Positions 56,281-64,000 of a stretch of 64,000 bases of DNA are shown one piece after another. The stretch comes from Eutreptiella sp. 'Long Island Sound 2002' (taxonomy: Eukaryota > Euglenozoa > Euglenophyceae > Eutreptiales > Eutreptiaceae), in NCBI GenBank assembly GCA_964036045.1, contig OZ038385.1, forward strand, positions 58,623,919 through 58,687,918, given 5' to 3'. The notes beneath the pieces were generated by a model. The model was not told where the DNA came from. It did no database searches and saw nothing but the letters and a program-made list of their open reading frames with translations. A program made the translations under genes and the position numbers. Position 1 is the first letter of the stretch, and every line of letters starts with the position of its first letter.

Positions 56281-56616
56281 ATGCCTGAATCTGAGCTGCC
56301 CTGGCTTGTCGCCGGACTGCCTGTGTACTACCACCGCTCCAACGGGGATAGGGTGTCGGCCACTGTCGTTGACCCTTCTCCAAGAGGTGGGCGTCGCGTC
56401 TCTATTCGGTACGAATTGGGTGGTGAAGAGGTCTTGTACGAGCATGCACCCGAGGAGCGGTTGGAGTTTGCAATTGTGACTGCTGAGAGCCCCGATTCCC
56501 CCCAACCTGTGCACCATGAGGCGCCGATGGACGCTTTGCTGGAGCCCCAATTACCTGAAGTGGAAACTAAAGCCCCTAGAATTGATGATCATGAGCCAGA
56601 ATGCTGTGGCGGATGA
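56281..56616 (+). CDS. Intact barrel-like ORF in transposon
   Basis: 111 codons from MPESELPWLVAGLPVYYHRS. The core GLPVYYHRSNGDRVSATVVD plus VSIRYELGGEEVLYEHAPEE reads as five short strands, like a Tudor or chromo barrel (inference). An acidic, Pro-rich tail ends ECCGG. Unlike the copies at 26273 and 39208, codon 8 is Trp, so this is the undamaged form. The Y/H aromatic positions that would line a peptide-binding cage are present (YY near the start, Y in IRYEL), but ligand binding is unproven. The promoter is unknown. Start chosen because it is the first ATG in a shared frame. Confidence 0.55.
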   Translation: MPESELPWLVAGLPVYYHRSNGDRVSATVVDPSPRGGRRVSIRYELGGEEVLYEHAPEERLEFAIVTAESPDSPQPVHHEAPMDALLEPQLPEVETKAPRIDDHEPECCGG

Positions 56617-56826
56617 AATTGAAATTCCCGTAACCCAACCAGTGTTGTCGCTTGTGTTGTCGCCTGTGCATGGTTTGTAACGGAGGTGCGTGCAAGGTGC
56701 AGAAATTGGGAGCCTGGAACCTGTGACAAGCATCAGATTCAAAAAAAAAATTCCCGGTACGCCAATAGGGGCTGCAGGGTGCAGAAAATAGGACCCTGGA
56801 ACCTGTGACAAGCATCAGACTAAAAA

Positions 56827-57267
56827 TTGAAGAATCCTGGTATGCCAGTATGGACTGCAAGGTGCAGAAATCAGGACCCTGGGTGTGTTTCTATGGGGGC
56901 CATTCAACGGGGTACAAGTTGGGCAACCATCCCAAAAACATTGAACCGTGCGCGCACCGTGCACGCACCCTGCGCGCACCGTGCGACAACGCCCCCCAAG
57001 AAACAAGCAAAACATGTGCAGCAACTCGTAGAAAAGCGGCAACGCACACTGGATGCTTTTTGTGTTGCTGCGCCCCCTCGGGCCGATGTGGCTTCGTCCA
57101 GGTCCAATCTCCCTCAACCCTCTCAGTCCTCGCAACCCCGTGTGGCTACACAATCTCAACCCCAATCCGATTCTAACCGCAAGGGAAAGGAGAGAGCCCC
57201 TTCCTCACAACCGAAACCACGCATGTGGCACTGGGGCATCGTAAGGAACATGTGTGTGTTATGTTAA
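56827..57267 (+). CDS. Proline-rich ORF with PIP-like motif in transposon
   Basis: After a repeat-derived beginning, the frame from about 56994 reads KKQAKHVQQLVEKRQRTLDA then FCVAAPPRAD and a Ser/Pro/Gln-rich stretch. QRTLDAFC departs from the PIP-box consensus only in the last position. Compared with the 26.9 and 39.9-kb homologues, the sequence diverges at 56996, just after the GC array, so this C-terminal part is unique to the 55.4-kb element. The actual coding start is uncertain, and the frame may belong to an exon. Confidence 0.35.
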   Translation: MKNPGMPVWTARCRNQDPGCVSMGAIQRGTSWATIPKTLNRARTVHAPCAHRATTPPKKQAKHVQQLVEKRQRTLDAFCVAAPPRADVASSRSNLPQPSQSSQPRVATQSQPQSDSNRKGKERAPSSQPKPRMWHWGIVRNMCVLC

Positions 57268-57428
57268 GGGAAGGTAGTTTGCAACTTTCTTGAGCTAGGG
57301 CAGTTTGGGTCACCTAGTTCTAAGGGCGTTTCCAAGGGGTGTGCTTGGGGGCTCTTCGGCGGAAACATAGTCTAAAAGTAGCGCGCAGTGCGCGTGCAGT
57401 GCGCGCGCAGTGCAAAGATTCCCCCTAA

Positions 57429-58432
57429 GGATGTCGCATACCGCTCATCCCCCCCAGCTGCGAGACGCAGGCAACTGGTCATTGCCGGATCAACGATGCA
57501 CGGCGTACAAGGCTTTGTATCCGACTGGAAATTTTCCAACTGCCAGGAAATGGGCAGTGCAGCCTTGGGTGGTCTCCTTGAGCCCCGCCACTACATTTGC
57601 ATCTTTGGCACTACCTCGGCAACACAACCGTGTATGTGCCTCTACAACGCATTGCACAACACGGCACGGGTGAGATGATGTATTGGTTCCATCATGGGGC
57701 CTACTTGCCGGAAAGAGATAGTTGGCCGAATTTTGTTAGACAGCGGTCGGTGTCCTGCTACGTCATAGACTTGTCTATGGCAGAGGCAGCCAGAAACCTA
57801 AAGGGTTGTCAATGTTGGTTTGTCTTACGGTACGGCGCCGGAGTGCACCGATTTCTAGCCGGATACACGGGGTGCGCTGCACACCACCACTGGTTCGCGT
57901 TCGTGATTGGTGGCGAGCGTGGCGTTTCTACGTGCAGAGCTGTGGTCACACGGATGTTCCCAGGCTGAAAATGCGATTTGTGCTCTACTGCTTGCACATG
58001 TCGTGCGCGTGTTAGATCCCCCTGGGGGGGGGGGGGAAACGGCACAGCTCCTCCCATTCACAGCCCGCGCCCACCACAGCCCACAGTCACACGATGCCAA
58101 ACACACACACGGAGGGGCACTGGGCATCAGTCTGCAGACGGTGCTAAGACCTCTGGAGCACATGCATTAACCGGAGCGACGCCCACCCCCTCGACCGCCC
58201 AGCTGTCAAAAACCACGGGTGTTCCGCGAATGAACACCTGTGCCCGTTTTCACCCACGGTGGTCAACAGTGGGGTGGATGGGTCCGAGCCACGCTCCGGC
58301 CTGTACCCGTGCGGGTGAAAGTCCCGCAGGCCCCTCACCATCCCTGGAGACCGTCGCACGCTAACGGGGGAGATTGCCCGGGGGGGGGGGGGGGTATAAA
58401 ACTTAGTAAAAATGTTGTTTGGTTGCACAGTA
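57429..58432. other. Intergenic
   Basis: Frames at 57597-57968 and its neighbours are unrecognised. G runs lie at 58023 and 58380, the second followed by TATAAAA. Confidence 0.4.
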
Positions 58433-58576
58433 CAGCAGCACACCAAGCCACCAAGTATCACCCAGATGACAATCTGGGATTGTGTGCCCAGAAACAGGCC
58501 ACAACACAGGGGGAACCACAGCTTAAAGAGAGCGCAGACAAGTCATACTGAACGGCTATGCATGTGTGTCACGACC

Positions 58577-58579
58577 CTG
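58577..58579. other. Empty site for the 47.7-kb transposon
   Basis: The flanks CATGTGTGTCACGACCCTG and GGTCAC...ACCACCCCCC match both sides of the insertion at 47681-48483, with a single CTG. The homology covers 47536-47680 with 58433-58579 on the left and 48487 onward with 58580 onward on the right. Confidence 0.85.
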
Positions 58580-58765
58580 GGTCACAAGAACCACCCCCCA
58601 AAAAGATGAAAAAGACTATCACGAGGTTTGGCTGTGGCAGGGAAACACCAGAAGGCTGTTGACAGTGAAGTGCACTTCACGGCATGTGTTGGCGCCTGGC
58701 AGCGGCGGGCATGATGCCTTTTGTCCGTCTGACTGCGACCCACTTCTGCTCACAGAGAGACAGAG

Positions 58766-60049
58766 ATGAGCCAAGGCAATGGTGGAAAAGGTGGAATGGG
58801 TGGACGTCAGGTCCCCGTCACAGTCCTGACAGGCTTTCTGGGCTCTGGCAAGACGACCCTCCTTAACCACATCCTCAGCAGTCCCGACCACGGCCTGCGC
58901 TTTGCAATCATCGAGAACGAGTTTGGCGAAGTTGGAGTCGATGACAAGGTACTGCAGGAGAACACCAACGAGGATGTGGTTGAGGTCATGAACGGTTGCA
59001 TCTGCTGCACTGTGCGAGGTGATCTGGTTGAGGCCTTGAAGCGGCTTTACAAGAAGGTCTCGTCCTTTGATGCTGTCATCATCGAGACCACCGGACTGGC
59101 AGATCCTGCCCCAGTTGCGCAGACGTTCTTTGTGGATGAGGACATTCAGGCGATGTACAAACTGGATGGGATCTGCACCCTTGTGGACGCAAAGCATATC
59201 ACCCAGCACCTGGACGAGGAAAAGCCAGAGGGCGTCGAGAACGAGTCCGTGGAGCAGCTTGCATTTGCTGATCGTGTCATCTTGAACAAGATCGACCTCA
59301 TTGAAAACGACGAGAGCATCAAGGACAAGGAAGCGGAGTTGAAGAAGATTGAGGACCGAATCAGGGCAATCAACAGCACCGCGCAGATCATCCGAGCCAA
59401 GCACTCCGCGATCAATCCGAAGAACGTCATCAATTTGGATGCCTTCAGCCTGGATCGCGTGCTGGAGTTTGATCCAGAGTTCCTTAACACGGATGGCGAG
59501 CACATGCATGACGACAGCGTGAGCTCTTGCTCGTCGAAATTCGTGGGAGAGGTGAACTTCACCCGACTTCAAAATTACATCCGATCTCTGATTGGGGACA
59601 TGGAAAGTGCGATGAATTTGTTCCGGTACAAGGGAGTGCTTGCGGTTCGTGGCATGAAACAAAAGTTCGTCTTCCAGGGAGTGCACATGATCTTCTCGGG
59701 TGGCTTCAACGACTCTGAGTGGAAGGAAGGCGAACCACGTGAATGCCGCTTCGTGTTCATCGGTCGCCAGCTGGACAAGGAGTCGCTCATCCAGGGCTTC
59801 GAGGATTGCAAGGCTGAAGAGACGCTGCGTTTTAACGTGGGTGACAAGGTCCAAGCCAACGTCGGGAAATGGGTGGAGGGTGTCGTTGTGAAGCAGTGGG
59901 ACGAAGGCAACCCGTATCGCATTGAGCTGCAAGACGGCAAAAAGACGAATGTTTGGGGACCGATCGATGACGATGATTTTGTTCGCAAGATCCCAAAAGC
60001 CAGTGCTGACGATGACAGTCGGGCGCATAAGGTTGCTCGGACAAAGTAG
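58766..60049 (+). CDS. CobW/COG0523-family GTPase, copy 2
   Basis: 427 residues. Same domains as copy 1 (GFLGSGKTT, CICC, ETTGLADP, NKIDL, CobW C-terminal domain, barrel-like extension). Five substitutions by eye before residue 385, for example NSTAQ for NSNAQ and RLQNYIRS for RLQMYIQS. From 59950 the DNA diverges sharply while the protein still aligns (TNVWGPIDDDDFVRKIPKAS against TNIWGPIDTDQYVRAL), and this copy has an 18-residue basic or acidic tail ending KVARTK. The full VWxPxDDDDFVR ending suits the extension family better, so this copy probably represents the complete gene. Its upstream flank lacks the transposon. Confidence 0.9.
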   Translation: MSQGNGGKGGMGGRQVPVTVLTGFLGSGKTTLLNHILSSPDHGLRFAIIENEFGEVGVDDKVLQENTNEDVVEVMNGCICCTVRGDLVEALKRLYKKVSSFDAVIIETTGLADPAPVAQTFFVDEDIQAMYKLDGICTLVDAKHITQHLDEEKPEGVENESVEQLAFADRVILNKIDLIENDESIKDKEAELKKIEDRIRAINSTAQIIRAKHSAINPKNVINLDAFSLDRVLEFDPEFLNTDGEHMHDDSVSSCSSKFVGEVNFTRLQNYIRSLIGDMESAMNLFRYKGVLAVRGMKQKFVFQGVHMIFSGGFNDSEWKEGEPRECRFVFIGRQLDKESLIQGFEDCKAEETLRFNVGDKVQANVGKWVEGVVVKQWDEGNPYRIELQDGKKTNVWGPIDDDDFVRKIPKASADDDSRAHKVARTK

Positions 60050-60355
60050 AGTCGACAGGTTGGGACCCCTAACCGGACACTTTCGTGGCAGCGAGCGGGG
60101 GGGCAGAACCGTGCTCTCGGCGCTGAGGCCCGTCTTTTTTGCAAGCTGGGAAAGTGCCCCAAGTGTGTATTATACGGGGGTGGGACTGACTCCCCCCCCC
60201 CCCCCCTTGTCGTTCCCGGGGGGGGGGCGTCACTTGGTCAACCCAAAATTTTTCGTTGTGGCTCATTGTGTTGTTCTGTGGGTGACTGTGTTGTGGGGCA
60301 CTGCCACTTGTATCCCTTGCACTCATGGCAGGACATTTTGCTCACTTTCGCTGAA
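60050..60355. other. 3' flank of CobW copy 2
   Basis: C14 and G9 runs between 60190 and 60230. No gene. Confidence 0.5.
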
Positions 60356-60682
60356 ATGGAACTTGATAGCACAACCATGTTGCCCCCTGGGACAAGTGTG
60401 ATGTTCATCCGCTCCACGGGGGAACCTTCTTTGGCGCAGGTCGTTGGACATTCGGAGCACGGTGATGCATATTGCCGCATCACTTCTGACCATGATGGCA
60501 AGACCGTCTTGCACGACCGTGCGTCTGTTCGGCGCCTCTCACTGCCACGTGCTCCCTCTCCACCCCGCGTGTACGGTGGTGGTGCAGTCCCCCAGGGGGT
60601 GGTGGGGGACCGTCTTCCCTGGGGTGGGGAACGACAAGGGGGGGGGGTACGGCGTCTACCTCCCCCCCCCCCTTTTGTATAA
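60356..60682 (+). CDS. Barrel-like ORF cut by MITE
   Basis: MELDSTTMLPPGTSVMFIRS, then TGEPSLAQVVGHSEHGDAYC: another member of the P-G-T-x-V...R-S-x-G...VVG family. The final residues (LPPPPPFV) are encoded by the C-run tip of the MITE at 60662, so the ORF is truncated by that insertion. Nothing else is recognised in it. Confidence 0.5.
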   Translation: MELDSTTMLPPGTSVMFIRSTGEPSLAQVVGHSEHGDAYCRITSDHDGKTVLHDRASVRRLSLPRAPSPPRVYGGGAVPQGVVGDRLPWGGERQGGGVRRLPPPPPFV

Positions 60683-61284
60683 GCTACGCCCTTGTGCAAG
60701 CGACAGTAGGCGTAGGGACCGTATTAATTTGGGACCTAATTTTAATTCGGTACCTAATATAGTGCAGTACATAAGACATGGGTTGCTAGTCACATAGAGT
60801 CATGGCCACATTTGTTGTGAGTGTTTGCCCACTTGAACCCACATAGCTCTGAATTTGGGTATTTGTGCATTATATTCCCTTTGCTTGCACTAGCTCACCA
60901 TGCAATCCTCTCTTTTTGAATCTGGGCGCCCCGTGTCGGTAGTCGTATGTGTCGCGCGCAAGCTACACCCGTGTCCAAGCTACAGTAGGTGCATTATATT
61001 CCCTTTGCTTGCACTAGCTCACCATGCAATCCTCTCTTTTTGAATCTGGGCGCCCCGTGTCGGTAGTCGTATGTGTCGCGCGCAAGCTACACCCGTGTCC
61101 AAGCTACAGTAGGTGCATTATATTCCCTTTGCTTGCACTAGCTCACCATGCAATCCTCTCTTTTTGAATCTGGGCGCCCCGTGTCGGTAGTCGTATGTGT
61201 CGCGCGCAAGCTACACCCGTGTCCAAGCTACAGTAGGTGATGGGACCGTATTGATTTGGGACTTTGGCGTAGCCTATACAGGGG
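60662..61284. mobile_element. MITE with GTATAAGCTACGCC-type TIR, internally expanded
   Basis: Left CCCCCTTTTGTATAAGCTAC, right GGCGTAGCCTATACAGGGGG. Homologous to 32746-33130 but longer because of a triplicated internal unit. Confidence 0.75.
60865..61236. repeat. Three tandem 124-bp units inside MITE
   Basis: Units start GTGCATTATATTCCC at 60865, 60989 and 61113 and are nearly identical. Each holds a 30-codon ORF, MQSSLFESGRPVSVVVCVAR to PSYSR. In the first two units the stop is formed by the junction TAG. Confidence 0.95.
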
Positions 61285-61483
61285 GGGTGGGTGTTAATCC
61301 TGACGATTCGGTGCAAGCCCTCCACAAAGATCAACACCCAACCGGCCAACAGCAAAAGTTCAGCAACATCTGGCATGCAAACCCCAATCAAGCCTTTTCA
61401 ATTTGGTCAGCTTTGGGTCGGTCACACGTTGGGTGAATATGGCTTTTCTCATTCCAGTGTGTGTGGTGTATTGGTGTGCTGTG

Positions 61484-61518
61484 TCGTGACCCCCCCCCCC
61501 CCCCTGGGGGGGTCACGA
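61484..61518. repeat. 13-bp inverted repeat around a C run
   Basis: TCGTGACCCCCCC and GGGGGGGTCACGA, separated by nine bases. It may be a minimal remnant of two C-run tips. Confidence 0.85.
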
Positions 61519-62390
61519 ATTGACAGGGCCAGGTGCTCGTTCAAAGTGCCTGTGCTGCTCTACCATGAGAATCGCTAGAACAAAATAAATATGACATTCC
61601 ATTTGATATGATTTTTAGGTTTTGTGGCAAACCATGGGGAATTAATTGATTAAATGTCTAATCATCACAACTGAATCCAAATGGTGGTTGTGTTTACATG
61701 GTGACCAGGAGCTAGCCTCTAAGATGATTGTTCTGGTGTGTCCGTTGCCATGTGTACAAGCAGGTCACAAAGTCACAATGTTGAGAAACCAAGCTGGCGG
61801 CATACACCACGGTTATCTGTGTGCTTGTGCTCCGCCAATTGGTTTTCTCGTAACCATGAGATGTACCTACAACGAGGCTGAGGCAGCCATCTGAAATTTC
61901 ACAGGTGGGCACACACACATCACTGTGCCCACGATGAATCTGAGAAGGCCATCTGCAGTTTCAACCTTCACGCTTTGACCAATTAACAAATATCCCTTGA
62001 GACATGCACGTGCACAATCTTTGGCAGCGATGTCGGTGATACATACAGGTGGATTTGTTCCGTCGGATGTGCAGGGGTGTGCCTGGGTCCTGGGAGACCA
62101 AGCAGTGCAAGACACTTAAATTGCTGATTATTCCGAAAATTAGAAGGCTGAAGCACAAGCAGAAAATACGAACGGTTGCCCAAGTTGTTCCATCCTGGCA
62201 CTGGCACCGGCCCAGCAAAGGACATCAATGTCCTGTGCCCGACCCCTGTGCGATGTGCAAAAGTGCCCTTTCCGTATTCCTGCCCCACCCAAGAAAAGAC
62301 CTGTCGCAAGTCTTTAAAAGCTATTTTCGGAGCACCCACCTAAATTTCCCAATCCTTCTCTTTCCCTTTTCAGCCCCCCCCCCCCCCCCC
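61519..62390. other. Intergenic
   Basis: No gene recognised. Open frames (plus 61646-61894, minus 61867-62115) show no family signature. Confidence 0.4.
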
Positions 62391-62395
62391 CGCCC

Positions 62396-62585
62396 TTCCC
62401 AACCCCTCCAAAATAACCCTAACCCAAACACGCTTTTGGTGGACCTTACGCAGCTGTTTGCAGATCTGCCCTAATTTTTGGTGGACATTGTGCAACTGTT
62501 TGTGGATGCCTAACCCTAGCCCTAACCCACACAAACCTTAAGCCTAGCCCTAGAGCTAAATGTACGCTAACCCTGGCTGTGGCCC
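62396..62585. repeat. Degenerate telomere-like (CCCTAA) patch
   Basis: AACCCTAACCC, CTAACCCTAGCCCTAACCC and GCTAACCCTGG are scattered through about 180 bp, with two copies of TTTTTGGTGGACATT/TTTTGGTGGACCTT near 62434 and 62478. This is an interstitial remnant, not a chromosome end. Confidence 0.45.
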
Positions 62586-63003
62586 GAAGCAGGACCAAAT
62601 ATTGTGACTGAGCTGCTAGGGAATCGGTGGCAAGGCATTTTGGAGGATTTACAAGGGAATTTGCTGCTTATTGGTGCATGATGCTCAGTCACAAATCTTC
62701 CAGTGTGAGGTGGTTGGTTGTACATGCTTTTTGAGATGTGGACATTGGGAGTGCCCCCCCCCCCCCCCGGCCGCTGTTGGCCATTTCCCCTGTTCTTCCT
62801 TATTTTCCTTGGTGCTGGTTCTTTTGTGAATATGTTGCTGCCTCCCCCCCCCCCCCTGTCAGAGCAACAACGCTCAGACGGGCTCATGTGCTCACATAAG
62901 CGTGTGCTTGCACGGACAGGACACGCTTACCAAAAGAACGCATGTCGCCGAAAATCTGCCCAAACCTTGTTGCAACAGTATGTGCAGGCAAATTTCAGCA
63001 TGC
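62586..63003. other. Spacer
   Basis: C runs at 62754 and 62846. No gene. Confidence 0.4.
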
Positions 63004-63290
63004 AAGCTTTACTTCACCAAAAATGTTGTTGATGACAGTTTTGTCCCGAGGAATAGGAAACCTAAACCCATTCCAAAACCTGAAGCCAAACCTGCTGCGA
63101 AGCCTGCCCCAAAGGGCAAGCACTTGCAATTGTTCAAAATGAGGTGCATAGTTGGAAAGGGCTTCTATTCCATAGCTGCTGATGCCCCTGACGGACAGTG
63201 AGGACCTCCAGAGCAAGCTTGCCCTGAAAGACACGGCCAAGGCCCCAAATCCCACGGCGCACCGTAGTACAGGACGCTACCCTCCGTGGT
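63004..63290 (-). pseudogene. Transposase C-terminal domain with internal inversion
   Basis: Minus strand from 63275 reads TVRRGIWGLGRVFQGKL, ending at AAGCTT (63215-63220). The expected continuation, YFTKNVVDDSFVPRNRKPKP then GKHLQLFKMRCIVGKGFYSI, is on the plus strand starting at a second AAGCTT (63004-63009). A 217-bp inversion between the two hexamers explains both. The domain matches those at 31667 and 45460. Confidence 0.7.
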
Positions 63291-64000
63291 ACCGGGAGTG
63301 GCAACATCAACCATGGGTTGCAGTCGCAAATGGAATGTCGGTATGAGCAGGAGGAACTACTGGAAGCATCACCCAGCTCTTTCTTCCATCTATAGTCGAA
63401 GCACAAACCCGTAATGTCACATTTCTGACCGTAAAAATCGTGGTCCAAATCCAACAAAAACGACGGTCAGACAGGCTCATCTGCCCGGACAAGGCAGTGT
63501 CGTTGGGGGGGGGGGCGGGTTGGTGTGGGGGGAGTGTGGGGGAATTTCGCGGAGGTCACTTAAGAATAGGGGGGCGTACCGTGCGCTGTGCTCGCGCTGT
63601 GCAAAAAGTTGGTTGTTCTCCACTGCTGCAGTGGACGGGGCTATAGGGGGCAGAATTTAGGTCCCTGGGACCCATGGCAAGCATCAGATGTTTGAATTTT
63701 TGAGTTTTGAATTCATTGTGCATGATTCCGCAGGTGGGTGGTTTTCAGGGTTGTTACCTGGATAATCACCATAATAATTGGCGCTGTGCGCGCGCTGTGC
63801 CCGCGCTGTGCGAAAACGCCCTCTAGGTGGGATATTTCGCAGACCATGTCTAGTGCAATACAGTGTATGGCTTGGTGGACCCTACTGCCCACTGCCCACT
63901 GCCAAAAAAAAAGTCGAGCCAGTCCAGCTGCCACTCACTCATGTGCCACTCACTGTGCAGGGGTGACCCATTTTCCACACACTACCAATGATGTGGGTTT
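63291..64000. other. Repeat-derived end of window
   Basis: GC arrays (GCGCTGTGC units) at 63578-63600 and 63781-63811, and the phrase CAGAATTTAGG...GCAAGCATCAGAT at 63650-63690, relate this stretch to 26685-26990. A G run lies at 63506. No gene. Confidence 0.45.

Larger units (their letters stand above)
55372..57425 (+). mobile_element. GGGGG-TIR transposon, longest member (2.05 kb)
   Basis: Left end GGGGGAGCCTTAAGCGCAGT, right end GTGCGCGCGCAGTGCAAAG then ATTCCCCC. TAA is duplicated at 55369-55371 and 57426-57428. Contents: a GCCGCAGCAT array (about 55590-55695), a tRNA-like segment, an intact barrel ORF and a frame with a PIP-like motif and proline-rich tail (to 57267). Its 56190-56990 part is homologous to 26195-26990 and 39130-39935. 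It could be a near-complete element or a composite. Confidence 0.8.

Noticed and set aside
61646-62339. Protein-coding gene on either strand
   Set aside because: Short frames, no motif, and no supporting paralogue in the window.

Overview
The window reads as nuclear DNA of a eukaryotic microbe, most likely an alga or related protist; I cannot fix the lineage. Evidence for a eukaryote: a gene split by a GT-AG intron with a long pyrimidine tract, host-type single genes far apart, satellites, LINE remnants, cut-and-paste transposons, tRNA-like SINE heads, and no operons or Shine-Dalgarno spacing. Runs of 9-16 C or G are extremely common and sit mostly at repeat junctions.

Only six convincing host genes are present: a hemerythrin-like protein (7136-8044, two exons seen), a nitroreductase-family flavoprotein (18068-18958), two nearly identical ZIP-type metal transporters (23211-24866 and 36143-37798) and two CobW/COG0523 GTPases (48678-49907 and 58766-60049). 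Iron or oxygen binding, metal import and metal insertion all appear, but this probably reflects duplication more than a functional cluster.

Layout: 1-7 kb decayed repeats; 7.1-8.0 kb hemerythrin gene; 10.1-14.6 kb a layered satellite block (104-bp dimer units, then about 22 units of an 85-bp derivative, then 104-bp units again); 15.9-17.7 kb a transposon and a 28-bp minisatellite; 18 kb nitroreductase; 20.3 kb a perfect 34-bp hairpin; 22.6-28.3 and 35.5-41.3 kb a 5.8-kb direct segmental duplication carrying the ZIP gene; 28.3-35.5 kb nested LINE, DDE-transposase and MITE pieces; 41.3-46 kb a broken transposase and an antisense LINE reverse transcriptase; 46.9-50 kb two insertions followed by the first CobW gene; 50-58 kb more elements; 58.4-60 kb the second CobW gene; 60-64 kb further elements and a telomere-like patch.

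The main discovery candidate is a family of TIR transposons beginning GGGGG and ending CCCCC, with 3-bp target duplications at six insertions (CAT/ATG, AAA, ACA, TTA, CTG, TAA) and an apparent empty site in the window. Members carry either a B-box-like zinc finger or a tiny barrel-like domain (consensus G-x2-V-x-Y-x-R-S-x-G-x2-V-x-A-x-V-V-G). The same barrel recurs at least nine times here, once in front of a WW domain and a pogo-like DDE core. No transposase for the GGGGG family itself was identified, so its superfamily remains open.
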